DNA of 64,000 bases, taken from the NCBI RefSeq assembly GCF_036373705.1, contig NC_089850.1:21001256-21065255 (forward strand), read 5' to 3'. Shown here one piece after another: positions 30,247 through 42,829 of the stretch (the first letter of the stretch is position 1; the number at the start of each line of letters is the position of its first letter). The notes under the pieces are model-generated. The model did not search any database. It was not told where the DNA came from and was given only the letters and a program-made list of their open reading frames with translations. The stretch comes from Amia ocellicauda (Eukaryota; Chordata; Actinopteri; Amiiformes; Amiidae). The translations under genes were made by a program, and so were the position numbers.

Positions 30247-32304
30247 CTAGGCCAGGACCAGGCTGCTCCAGGACTCAGGTTTTGAGCAGGAAGGTGCAGT
30301 GTGGCTGCTGGGCGAGAGCTTCAGGCTGGAGGAGCTGCTCTGGGTCACCATGAACCCTGGGACAGAGGGGACCTGCAGGGTGGAGCAACACACAAGACAC
30401 AGTGGGGACCCAGGACACCAATGGATAATCCACACATTACCTCAAACATGCCTCTGTTGGGTCTCTACAACATTTCAATGCTATCATTTAAGGATAAAAA
30501 TTGTGACGTCTTTGTTCTACAGCAGTTCATTGTAGGCTGTTATTAAAAAGTGACCATTTTAATTCAGATTTTTAACATGCTTGTGGAATTAGTTTGGCTA
30601 CACAAGGCCATGGGCACCGCTAGGACCAAACAGAGAGATAAGGAGAGGAGAGACACAACAGCAGAGGGGAACACTAACTACAAGCTCAGTTACTTTTCTT
30701 TACTATTGCCTGAATAAAGTGTATCAAACTAAAGTTAAACCCTGGTAAAGCATGGAGAGGTGTAGTGCAGTAAACCATGACACAAACAACGGCCAAAGAA
30801 GCGCACACATGCCATAACCACGGGAAGACCAGGGGGCAAACCTGGCAACCTGCTGTGTGAATCCACGGCGAAGGCGTCTCCTCTTACCTGAGGGTGTGTG
30901 CTGTGGCTGTAGTGGGGGGTGGTCCCGGGTTCGATTTTAATTTGCCTCAGCTCCTCTGTGCTGGGAGTGCTGGTGGGAGTATGGCTCTCTGAGCTGGGGG
31001 GTCCTGTCAGTGAAAAATCACCCTTGTCACAACCTTGTCACTCAGCCTGCCCCCCTACCACAGTTTCTGTCGCACCACGGCAGCACTACAAGTAGAGGAA
31101 TGAGATTTGGGTCACCTGGTTGTTTGGGTTTATTGAGGTTCTTGGGTTTGCGTTTTCGAGTCTGGATCCCTTCCTTCTTCATGGCCAGTGGCCGGGGGAC
31201 CTGAGAGCAGACAGGGTCACAGATCACAGGTCAGAGACCGAGTTCAAAGGTCAGAGACCCGGGTCACAATTCAGGGACCTAGGTCAGAAATACATTCAGG
31301 AACTTTAGGTGTCACACAACCTGTCTCACAGTCTCAGTCACTCTGTCTCAGTTACCCCTGCCTCAGTTATTTCCCTGAGTCTCTATCTAACACCCCCATT
31401 ACCCCTATTTAATTCACCCTCTGCCTCACTCTCCCTGCCTCAGTAACCAGGTGTCTTGCTGCGCAGGTGTCTCTCACCCCGTGCAGCTTCATGTACAGCC
31501 CGCAGGCGTTGCAGACCGGCTCCCCCTCTGAGTTGCGGCGCCACAGTGTGGTGGTGGTGGTGTGACAGTTGGTGCAGGACAGGCCCACACGCCGGGAGGC
31601 CGACTGAAAGACAGACACTCACTCAGGCCTGACTCCCACCAGCTCAGCCACCCGGTACGGAGAACTCATATATGTACAATGTATAAATGTATAAATAAAT
31701 AAATAAATGCTATGTTTTAATATATTTGTAACATATTTAGAATACAATATAAATATATCAACATATGCTTTAAATGTACAAGTTTTCCATATGGGTGCCG
31801 CCCTTATTGCTGCTATAACTCTCATCACTGCTGTGTTTTAAAATTGACTTGGCCCACTGGGGATGGATTGCAGGCTCCCTTATTGTTATTAATTTACTCT
31901 TTATCCAAGGTGAATATATTAGAACAGCATATTAATATTAAAAGGGTACTGGGATTACTGAGAAAAAAGTCAGCTAGCAGAATGTTTATGATTGAGGAAA
32001 AGGGGCCCTGTCTGGGCAGGGTCCCACAGTGCCCTGTCATCAGCAGTCAGTAGGGGGCGGTGTTGCTCACCAGGCGGCGCTGAGGTTTGATGAGCGGCCG
32101 GTTGATGCCGTTCATCTTGTGGTAGAGGCCGCACGCATTGCAGAGGTAGTGTCCTGTACCGTCACGCCGCCACAGAGGAGTGGACATGGCACCACAGTTC
32201 ACACACTCTCGACCCTCTGCAAAGTCATCGAACAGCTCTGCATGGGGGTCAGAGGGAGAGAGGTGTCAGCACACACACAGGAGAGGAGAGGAGACAGGGG
32301 TCAG

Positions 32305-32335
<31 letters not shown>

Positions 32336-32409
32336 ACACACAGGAGAGGAGAGGAGACAGGGGTCAGCACACACACACACACACACAGGAGAGGAGAGGA
32401 GACAGGGGT

Positions 32410-32444
<35 letters not shown>

Positions 32445-32511
32445 AGAGGAGAGGAGACGGGTCAGCACACACACACACACACACACACAGGAGAGGAGAG
32501 GAGACAGGGGT

Positions 32512-32550
<39 letters not shown>

Positions 32551-32799
32551 AGAGGAGAGGAGACAGGGGTCAGCACACACACACACACACACAGGAGAGG
32601 AGAGGAGACAGGGGTCAGCACACACACACACACACAGGAGAGGAGAGGAGACAGGGGTCAGCACACACACACACACACACACAGGAGAGGAGAGGAGACA
32701 GGGGTCAGCACACACACACACACACACACACACAGGAGAGGAGATGAGACAGGGGTCAGCACACACACACACACACAGGAGAGGAGAGGAGACAGGGGT

Positions 32800-32830
<31 letters not shown>

Positions 32831-32852
32831 GGAGAGGAGAGGAGACAGGGGT

Positions 32853-32883
<31 letters not shown>

Positions 32884-32905
32884 GGAGAGGAGAGGAGACA
32901 GGGGT

Positions 32906-32940
<35 letters not shown>

Positions 32941-32960
32941 AGAGGAGAGGAGACAGGGGT

Positions 32961-32997
<37 letters not shown>

Positions 32998-33068
32998 AGA
33001 GGAGAGGAGACAGGGGTCAGCACACACACACACACACACAGGAGAGGAGAGGGGACAGGGGTCAGCAC

Positions 33069-33101
<33 letters not shown>

Positions 33102-36100
33102 GGAGAGGAGAAGAGGAGAGAAAAGAGGAGAATGGAGATACTAGGAGGCAGTACAGACACAGAGGAAAAATAATTGTTTTAATTCCTAAATTAATTAAGC
33201 TATAACCAATAATAATTAATTACACATCAATATTGGAAATTGAATTTCTAAAAGTAGAATTTTCCAAATCCTGAAAATGACTGACAATGACTCAAGGCAA
33301 CAACCTCCCAACCACAACACTGAATACGACTCAAAGACATTTGTCAGCATTTGGTAAATGTTTGTAGGGAGAAGCTACCTGAGATTAGCTGGACTTGGTT
33401 CACCCTATGTTCCACGTCTGCGCAATAGGGTTAATGTGTACCGACCAGAGGGAAAAGTAAAACTCATGAAGTGATACAATGATCTATAGAGACCAATAGG
33501 TGGCGCTATTGTTCTGGTCAGAAGGGAAAACCTAATTTACATGCTTACCCTGACAGCAAGGGGGCAGAAATCGATCCTAATTTTCTTTACATAAAGGCGT
33601 TCTTTCACACTTGTGCACTTAACACAACCTTCAGAGCAAAGGTCACAAAGACTAACTTTAATTGCCTTTTATTTAGGAACGCCTTACAATAGGAATTGTG
33701 TTCCTAGTATGATAAAGAGCTCTGTTTAGTTCAGTAGATTGTTCTGATTTTAAAATGTAAGTGTGCTACTTTGTACAAAGCTTTTAAAACATTGTTTAGT
33801 TAGACACTTCAGACTTGAAAATGATAGATAATAATTAAGGAAAAAAGCATTTGACAGTCAGGCATGCAGAGATTATATTGTGCTGAAGTAGCAAATATAA
33901 TCTGGTAAACACAAACTTCCTGCGTTTTCTGCAGGGTTATAATACTAAAGAATGTCAACTGTTCAAAAATTGTTACCATTGCACAGCTGTCTCCAAGGTT
34001 AACTGATCTTGTTTTTTTCAGCATCAGAAGCAAATTCTGAGAGGAATTCCCACTTTAACTAGGTTTGTATGTCTGTCATGTCTATTAGAATAAAAACATA
34101 TTGTGGATGAGACCCTGAGATCTATCCAGTGCTGCGAGGTGTGCACAATCCTTATTATCAGAGTGTACAGTGATGAGACATAGAAAATAAACTAGAAATA
34201 CTTCTGTAGTGTATATTACAGTTGCTAAGCCTTGATATAATATATAATACAAATTAAACACTATAGCAAGAAGTGAGTGGGTTACCAGGCAAACTGAGCA
34301 GATCAGAAATGCAAAAGCAAACAGTCTCTGTTTCTGCACACATGAACCTAACCACAGAAACTTTACTAACAAGAAAATGAGGTACAGCCACTCACAGAAA
34401 TAACTTTTGATATTTTAATCAACACAAAAACATGTGGTACTTGTTTTTTTGTTTGTTTGTATGTTTGTTTGTTTTTAAGGCATTTACCTAAAAAATGTTG
34501 TGCATACACCAATTTAAAACTTTAACTGACTTGCAAATCCCAATTAACTCTTAATCTATTGCATTCAAATTTAAAATTAGTAGAAAGTGGCTTCTGACAA
34601 TAAATTAATTATAAATCAAATTATTAATTGCTATGGCAAAGTTTTGTTTTGGTGTTTGACTTGGAGCCGCAAAAGAAAAGGCTGTGCTGTGTGAGGTGGC
34701 CATCACAGGAAGTCCTGAACTTGTGAGCTGAAATCCCTTCACTTTTCAAGAAGTGATCAAACAGTGGGGTCAGACAGAATACAGCAAGGAATTACACAGA
34801 AAACACTGGGATGCCAACTGAGCTTATGACCATAGCAGTGCTGAGCCCACAGTGCCCACCTTTACACACACATACATCTTTGTTTCTTTGCAAGCAGAGC
34901 ACACTGTAGTACAGAGCAACAGTCCTGACCTGACCCAAACAGCACCGACAGCTCACATCAGCTGCTCCAGGGTCTCACCTAACCCTTCTTCCTTCAAGCC
35001 AGCGGCATTTCAAGGATTTTTTTATCTTCTATTATTCTTATGTCTAATATGTGTGCTTTCTTCTGTCTAGTCACCTCTTCCACCCAGGCACCAACCGTAT
35101 TTGTGTGCTCTGGGTGGGAAGGACAGCAGCGGCCTGTGTTTCAGGTACACCGTGGTGTTCTCATTCCTTCTTCATGGAAGACAAATACATCTGAATGGTC
35201 AATGAATTTAGTTTTCTCTGACACTGGTCTAACCCTGTGCCACCAGGTGCTCTAATCTAGCGACAATAGCCACTAGCTGCCTCAGCATTGCCTGGCACTC
35301 CCACTGCACTGATGTAACTTGGATTCTTAAACAGCACCGATTCCTGCAGCAGCCCAGGGCAGTGCCAGGGTACGGCTCTCCTCTGCTGTGCCCACACGCT
35401 GCGGAGGAAAGACCCTCCGTGTAGATGCATGTGTAGATGCAGTCCCATGCCAGGCAGAGATAGTGACTTATTCTGATCTTTTGCAGACTGAGTCCTCCCC
35501 TGCCCTAATCCTGTCTTTACACTTAAAAACCACCTTACTATGTTCCTGTTTGAAGCTGGTCACATTTCACGTTTCTGTATCCCGAGTATCCTAAACTTGT
35601 CTACACATGGCGCAGCTAACTATGTATGTATGTTTATGTATTTATTATTTCCTCACTCACATACAATTCACAACTCACTCACACAACAAAATACATCTAT
35701 GGTAAACTATGGTAAATTCTCTTTAACGGTTTAATGTAGATTTTGATAAGGCCAATATGAAATTACAAGTTACTCATTTTGTGTTTGCACTTTTAAGTGG
35801 TTAATAATAATAATCTGAAGCACAATAATCAATCAATCAACAATTCAACATATATTTAAGTGTTTTTTTCGATTATGCTGTAGGTCAAAGTTTTCATTTT
35901 CTTCAGGCTTTCGCAGGACCAAAATAAAACAAGAAGATAAGTTTGTTTAAAAATATTACAAAAGCTCTGAGCACACAGGCGCGGGTATGTCAAGGTGCCT
36001 GGCAGGGCGACAGGGTCTATATTGCGCCGACAAGATAGGCTCTACTGCTTGAAATATGTGGCGCACAAATCCTGTTATGTCTTTTCATTTTTAAATACGT

Positions 36101-37086
36101 TTAGGTGAAAATGAAAAAAATCCCAAAACCTATTGTGTATGTGTGCATATGTGTTGTGGTCCAAGATAAAGGAATGCTTTATAATCTATTATTTAGTAAT
36201 GCTTTATTATCCTGTGTCTATTGTCTAGTGTTGTTCTGTTATATTTTTGCAAATCGCCACAGAATTAAGCCTATTTTGTACCATATCGAAGCGTTTTCAA
36301 TGATACAATTATAAACACCCAGATAATAAAATACAAATACATGCAGGCTATTTATCAATAAATCATGTTAATACATTTTGTGAAAGTAATTACATAATTA
36401 ATATAGATTTTTCAAATCCCCCAAAATGTCAAACTATTAATATGAAATGTGTTCGAAAAGATAAACTTCACGCGTCTAGGGAATTTGCTAAACTAGTGTC
36501 TGAATTAATGTAAATGATAAAATAACCACTTCCATACAGACTACAATGAATTTGATATTAACGCCATACTAAGAGATCAAATAGTTCATTTGATCATATC
36601 AGAGTAACAAACGGGCTGGACTCGGTTCGGGAGGAACTATTAAAATATATAATACATGAATGTCTGAGTCTGTTTGGGTTGTTAACTGCTGTAATGGCTG
36701 CTGGATTTAAACCGTTTCAGAAAATCAATACATTGATTACCAGTTGTGCGCCATTTAGGTTGTCAGCCTAAGTCAATTGAGTCTGCTTTTATATGGAGAT
36801 AGATGTCCTTTTAAATAATAGACCTTAGAAACAGCTTTCTGTGTCACATGCCTGGGAAAAAATATGTGCATGCGTGAAATAAACAAGAAAAAACCCACAG
36901 AACGCCACAGATACATGTATACAAGCATGTTCAGCTGTAATTGTATACGTAGTTTCATCAGCCTACTTTTGTATTCGTGCGTATTTGATGTATATGATTT
37001 CTTCGTAGAAAAGCTGCTCCTTTATGAATAATTTACAAAAATGGTGATTATAGTGTTCTTATATTTCATTAAGCAATTATTCACTC

Positions 37087-37144
<58 letters not shown>

Positions 37145-37145
37145 C

Positions 37146-37194
<49 letters not shown>

Positions 37195-39353
37195 TCTGTG
37201 GTCTAGCCGGGCGGATATATATGTGAGTTTCAAAAATTGCTGGCGCTATAATAGTTTTAACAAACCTTAAATGCGTGGTGCCTTATCCCAGGGAATTTAT
37301 ATAAAACAGATTATGGAGAGCTGTCCATCTTTACTTGAATTTATATATATATATATATATATAAGATCCAATGGAAAAACAGACGGAAACTTTAGTTAAC
37401 TGAGCGCTTATATAATTAAAGATTGTGTAACTATTTTCTTATTTGAGATGTTTCATATAAAACGGCATAATATTTGTGAATTCGGTTTTGTACACAGATA
37501 GGGTATTTTATTGGCGACCACAACTGTAACGTGTTTAAATAAACTTTTTTTACTAAATTACAATTTAACTTAAAAGTAAAAGTGAAGGTATATCGTAAAT
37601 ATTAATTAAAACATTTATTGTATAACCCTTATAACATTATCTTAATTAATCTGATTTCAGAAAACAGCAATGATGGGTAAACTAAGGACCTCAAATAATA
37701 TTGTGGATACTTTCCATAATAATAAATTAATAATTAATAATAAGGCGATGATTTAATTGAATTTCATAAAATAAGTTCATTACAACTCAAGGACATTAAT
37801 ATTTACAATGCATATAGCTTGAAATAATTCGAGTCTAAAAATATATGTAATATATTTAACTATACAAAATTATTTTAATGCAAATATATTTATGAAAACA
37901 AACCAGAAATCAATAGTTCAAGAAGTAAAATTACACTGTTAATAATAAACTTTCTTTCTGCTTCTGCTTATCCAGGAGGAAAACAAAACTCCTACAGGTT
38001 TTACTTGTTAAATATTTAGTCTCCTTCAGACATAATGATCTTCAAACGTTTATAAGGTGCGATTTACTGACGTCATCAAACAAATGAACTTCGTACTAAA
38101 GTGATTCTTGGTATTAAAGAAATAAAAGCCAAGAAAGATTTCGATGACGACTTTTTATTCTTTAATAAAATCGACTTTACACAATGGGAATACGGACACA
38201 CGCATTACCGCAAAGTATAAAAAACTACTACAAAGTACCACACATTATCATAATCTACCAGTTCTTTGTGGTTATTACTATAGTGCTTATTTGGTACTTA
38301 TTTATTCTAGACGCTCACTTATTTATATATGTTTAATATTCTGCCATTTAATATATAAACCTGAATGTAAGCTAATACATGGGGCTCAGTAAACAATCTA
38401 TTTATTAAATTGATTTTAGTGTGGATAGAAAATACAACACATTCTCTTAGTTATATTAATTAAGGAAGAGGGCTTCGTTATATTATAGATGGGGGTCTTT
38501 CTAAGAGCTGACTCTTGCAGGTGAAGTGCCAAATGTTTAAGTAATGAAGTGGGCTTGGGGTCAATGTGAATTCAAAAATTGCCAATCAGAGCAACAAACT
38601 GTCATTCGTCCTCATATGTGTAAATCGTCATAAAGTCGTCTAAAATCAGGCCCTGAAGTGAGTATTGGGCAGCTCAACTGATTATAGTATCTCCAGCGTT
38701 TCCTGAGAAGAATTATTTAGGTGAACTTGCTTTTACAATTTCCACGCATCGCCCTTTGTGATTTATTGAGAAATCCCTGGAATAACCATTATGGGTTCAA
38801 AAATCTTACCCACGACCTCTTAGACCTTACCTATGCTGGGGTGTCTGGGGGTCTGGACGCCGGCTGTCTGTAGGTTGTGCAGCACAGAGCTGTCAAATGG
38901 AGATGCGGTCCAAGATGCCCCCATACTGGGACTCACATAGGCCGGGTAGGGGCCGTGGTAAGAGCCGCCGAGGGCCCTGGCCCCATACGGCTCCCTGCCG
39001 GGCACAGAGACGCTCAGAGGGCTGGAGTAGGTCGGGTTCTCCCGGGCAGCAGCCACTGTGACAGGCGGGCTGGTGGAGAAGGTGAAGCGGGGCGACACGG
39101 AGGACTGGAGAGCAGTGCCCGCCGTGTAGGAAGCCCCCGGCTCCGCGGCAGACGATGCCCAGGCAGAGGGACTGGGCGCCGAGCTGGTGTGCTGGGAGCC
39201 GGCGTGCGTCTGAAGGTAAGACAGCGCCGGGACCATGGGGGTGACCCGGGTGGGGGGCACGTAGACCGGCGGGGTGGCAGAGGCGCTGTGTGAGAAACTG
39301 GACTCGTAGGACGGGGGGCCGGGGCTGGTGGTCATCGCTATGCCTTGGTACAT
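30247..39353 (-). CDS. gata4: Zinc-finger transcription factor GATA4, 6 coding exons
   Basis: This is a nuclear factor binding WGATAR, central to heart and endoderm development. Exons in coding order are 38831-39353 (ATG at 39351-39353, MYQGIAM), 32071-32237, 31478-31603, 31116-31200, 30888-31003 and 30247-30372 (TAG at 30247-30249), giving 380 residues (human GATA4 has 442). Domains are an N-terminal transactivation region rich in Ser, Pro and Tyr ([22 protein letters not shown]), and the N-finger CVNC...CNAC at 186-210. The C-finger CTNC...CNAC is at 240-264, followed by a basic tail [10 protein letters not shown] and a sumoylation motif IKIEP around Lys323. The start was chosen because MYQ matches the vertebrate N-terminus; two codons upstream the frame is GTG, not ATG. 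The [16 protein letters not shown] junction and FDFT1 synteny favour GATA4 over GATA5/6. The protein ends at SWSSLVLA, shorter than the tetrapod C-terminus. Confidence 0.95.
32270..33112. repeat. Intronic minisatellite: (CA)n alternating with a G/A-rich 27-mer, about 16 units
   Basis: About sixteen units of GGAGAGGAGAGGAGACAGGG followed by GTCAGCA alternate with CA runs of variable length. In gata4 sense (minus strand) each unit reads CTGAC, then a C/T tract, then TG repeats. It lies about 30 bp upstream of the N-finger exon acceptor. The very long plus- and minus-strand open frames here are repeat artefacts. Confidence 0.95.
33113..38830 (-). other. gata4 intron between the first coding exon and the N-finger exon
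   Basis: The intron is AT-rich, with no exon recognised. It contains a good CTCF-type motif (CCAATAGGTGGCGC) at 33493-33506 on the plus strand, an (ATT)n(AGT)n compound microsatellite near 37089-37196, and a (TA)n run near 37343. First introns of GATA4 genes often carry enhancers, but none can be defined from one sequence. Confidence 0.5.
37089..37196. repeat. (ATT)n(AGT)n compound microsatellite
   Basis: About eighteen ATT units are followed by about sixteen AGT units. Open frames across it encode only poly-Ile and poly-Ser and are artefacts. Confidence 0.95.
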
Positions 39354-39482
39354 GTCCACTGCCCAGGACTGACCATGCGAGGTCTACTGGAGATACAGCA
39401 ACCACCGTCTTCGTCAAGGTCTCCTTCTGCGCATTGAAGTCCTTTGTATTCCAGGCAGGGATTCCTGGGGAGGCTTGTTTCT
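39354..39482 (-). other. gata4: gata4 5' UTR portion of the first coding exon
   Basis: On the minus strand a TGCAG acceptor-like site ends at 39483. The sequence from 39482 to the ATG would then be the untranslated part of the coding exon, as in other vertebrate GATA4 genes with a non-coding first exon. The polypyrimidine tract is poor because a TA-rich run precedes it. The upstream non-coding exon was not identified. Confidence 0.35.
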
Positions 39483-39732
39483 CTGCATATGGATATATAC
39501 AAATACACACATAAATTAATATATATATATATATACATATATATATTATCCTTATGAAGTCAGCATCTCGGATCCTGTAATGAACAGTGAAGTTAAATCA
39601 TAATATAAATAATAGGCGCGCAAAAGGGAAAGAAAAACCTGACGGGATTCCTCGGGAGATACGAGTCGGCAGGAGTGGAGAAACTCCGGGGCTGCTGAGT
39701 GTGAAGAAAACCTGCCAAAATACCAGCTACCC

Positions 39733-39800
39733 CGCTCTCTCCCCCTCCCTCTCTCTCCCTCTCCCTCTCTCCCTCTCTCTCTTTCTCCCTCTCACTCTTG
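39733..39800. repeat. CT-rich tract near the gata4 5' end
   Basis: A tract of CCCTCTCT-type repeats lies about 0.4 kb upstream of the gata4 ATG. It could be promoter-associated (GAGA-like on the other strand), but this is not shown. Confidence 0.7.
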
Positions 39801-39899
39801 CTCCCATTCTGACCAGTCAGACATCAAAGCAGAGGAAGTTGTATTGGATCTTAAATCTACTGTTTGGATTCGTTTTTTGGACACAAATTTGATTATGGA

Positions 39900-42180
39900 C
39901 CCAATAAGTTAAACTGCTTTGATTTGTTTAAGTGTTCCATGCTACAATTATAATATGAATTTCAACCTGGACAAAGTGTCTTTTTGGGGGGAATTGGGTA
40001 ATTCACTTAACGCTTCATTAATAATAATCCTTATAGTAATATAAAAGTGTTTAAAAAAGATATTTCGGGTTTAAAGGTTTATAAAAGAGTCTATTGTAAC
40101 CAATGGTCTTTGTTCATTAAACTTCGCGTTTTGGACCATTTTACAGCACAGACGTTTTTCTCGTTTGAGTATTATTTGAAATACTTGTTTTTCAGTGTGA
40201 ACTTTAACTTTTAAATATATTTTAGGCTAGTGTAACATTAATTAAAATGTTAAGGTGCCAGTGTTATACAGTATGTTTTTTTATTGTTTATTACAAATGA
40301 ATCTTGCTCGACAGCTAATCTGGGGACAGACTTGTTTTTAATTAAATGTTTATATTCTTGACGTCTTGCTTGTTGTTCAAACTATAGCTTTGCGTTTAAT
40401 TTTAGACTCGTGTATTTTAACCTATATAATGGTAGGCCTATTTTAATAACTATGATGATGTCTGACATAGTTAACATGATTGATTATACATTTGGACACA
40501 AACAAAAGCCACATAAGGGCCCTAAGTGTAGGCCTATTTATCGACATATAATTAGGAAATCATCCATTTTATGTTTTTAAGTTTTACACCAACAAATTGA
40601 TAGGCTATATGATGCTGATTTTCTGTTATGTTTGTGTAACTTGGTGTAGCCTATCCAGCCCATCCTTTTAGGTCAGGGCTCACTTGTAAAATAGATACAT
40701 AGCAATGTGACTTCTCTGGATAAATAAAGGATACATTAAATTAAATTAATTTCCACTTTCTAAAACCATGCGTGTAAAAATCAGTTTGCCAGCTGGCATC
40801 AATGGGACTGAAACACAAGTATGGATGATGATGGATGAGCGTTTATTTATTTACCTATTTTATATAAAGTATGACATGGATAGTGATGTATGCTTATACG
40901 CCAATTAGCACTTCGTTCCCAACACGAATAGATTAACTCACTCGGGTGTATCTTTGATTGCATGTATTGTTGAATAATGTTAACATGCAGTCTGACTTGT
41001 ATCTGAAAATGAATGAGCTACACAAACGATTGTAATAAGAACGATTTTAATTGCTTTATCCTTTCGACCCGTTAAGGTTTTGTGTCGCTTTCAGAATTAT
41101 CTTCATATTATCTAATTAGTGTATAATATAGGCTGTAATGTATTTCGAGAGCCCCGAATAACGTGATTCCTTAACTATTACATTACGATCTTCTCTCTGG
41201 CTTTTAGTTACCTGAACAATCAAGAAAACACAACTTCACAGAAAGTTAAACATGAGTAAAGTTATTAATGCTATTTATTTCTTTTCACGACAAAACCGAC
41301 TGGAAATAAATACAAATTTTGTTTCATAATCCAGAGAAAATCGAGCTCACACGCAAAAGTATTTCTATTGTCGGTTCAATTATAGGCGGTGAAAAACGAC
41401 ATAATTTGTAATTTAATAAATTAATTAATGTTATCACTTGCATTTGAATTGCCTACTGCTCGCGCATTGCTTTCTGAATTGTATGGAAACTGAGAATAAA
41501 ATAATGAATCATTTAGATAAATACATGTCTTAAGAGAGTCAGGAGACATCTAGGCCTGTATTGATCCATATTGGCGACTCTGCGCTGTATACAGCAGATA
41601 TGTATCAGAACACGCCTCTTATCTGGCAAGAACAGTTTCAAATCTTATTTTCTTGTTTCTAATGAATTAATGATGGAAGATCATGGAGTATGACAGAGTT
41701 CAAAATACCTTTCACCGTAACAAGATACATTTGTCTGTCGCAGGATTGTTATAATTTCGTAACATTTACAGTATTAGACTTGCATGCCAAATCTGATTAC
41801 ACTTTTTATCGTTAGACAACCCCTTCTAATAATAACAACATTAGTATAAAACATTAGTTGTACTTATTAAATATGTATTAATAATTAAATAACGTTTTTA
41901 TAGTATAACATTTTGACTGTCCCGTACGACATTTTTCAGTGTCCTGTACGACAATGTCTGACTGTTACCTGTTTGTCTATTATACATATTAGGCTAACTT
42001 AATTATTATTAAAGCTGTTAAATTAGTCTTGAGGATTATGTCCACTGATGAAGCAATTCAGACGTGTAAAGAATCATCTTATTAGTTCCCAGATTTTTTG
42101 ATTTGGTATTTCAAAGATTTGACCGAGTTACAATTCATATAAGGAAATCAGTCGCTTGAAATACATGAATTAGGCCCTAA
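39900..42180. other. gata4 upstream DNA, no gene seen
   Basis: AT-rich sequence. A repeat-like tail (AATGTGACTTCTCTGGATAA) is near 40705-40735. A 22-bp-period direct repeat ending in GTACGAC lies at 41915-41952. No exon or RNA gene was recognised. Confidence 0.45.
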
Positions 42181-42184
42181 TCTA

Positions 42185-42822
42185 TGTCTGGATTTCAAAT
42201 ATCTCGTTTTGAGCAGCGTGTGATTGGCCTGCTGACTGCAGGAGTGCCCACCAGAGCTGCAGTCCGGTCAGGACCCCGGTGAGGACGGCGCGGTCTGGCA
42301 GTTTGCGCAGCAGCTCATCGGGTGTGCAAACCCGCAGTGTCGTCAGCCGTCCGGCGCAGGTGCTGTTTGGCGTGGATACCCGTGGTCTGCGGTCGTGAGG
42401 CAAATTGGACGTACTGCCACATTCTCTAAATCGACGCTGAAGGCGGAGTATGGTGGTGAAATGAACATTTCATTCTCTGGCAACAGCTCTGGTGGACATT
42501 CCTTCAGTCTGCACGACAAGTGCACGTCCCTTCAAAACTTGAGACATCTGTGGCATTGTGTTGTGTGACAAAACTGCACATTTAAGTGTGGCTTCGTATT
42601 GTCCCCAGCACAGGGTACACCTGTGTAATGATCATGCTGTTTAATCGGCTTAATTCTGTCAGGTGGATGGACTATTTGGGTAAATGAGAAATGCTCATTT
42701 GTGCAAAACATTTGAGAGAAATATGCTTTTTGTGTGTATGAAAAAAATCTGGGATCTTTAATTTCAGCTCATGAGACCAACACTTTTGTTTTGTTTATAT
42801 TTTTGTTCAGTATAATTGTATT
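42185..42822. mobile_element. Tc1-like DNA transposon fragment
   Basis: The segment ends with TTTATATTTTTGTTCAGTAT and contains CACCTGTGTAATGATCATGC, TGTCAGGTGGATGGACTAT and TTTAATTTCAGCTCATGAGA. These resemble the terminal part of a widespread fish Tc1-like family. The internal part has no open transposase frame. Family name from memory. Confidence 0.55.
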
Positions 42823-42829
42823 TATTTAT

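Noticed and set aside
32270-33112. CRISPR-like repeat-spacer layout
   Set aside because: The spacers are CA runs of varying length, the context is a vertebrate intron, and no cas genes exist here; it is a minisatellite.
32029-33205. Open frames of 200-371 residues on both strands
   Set aside because: They are produced by the CA/GAGAGG minisatellite, which has no stops in several frames; the encoded His-Thr or Cys-Val strings are not a protein.
38877-39510. Long frames overlapping the gata4 first coding exon on the plus strand and another minus frame
   Set aside because: They are shadows of the GC-rich gata4 coding exon; only the frame beginning MYQGIAM matches GATA4.
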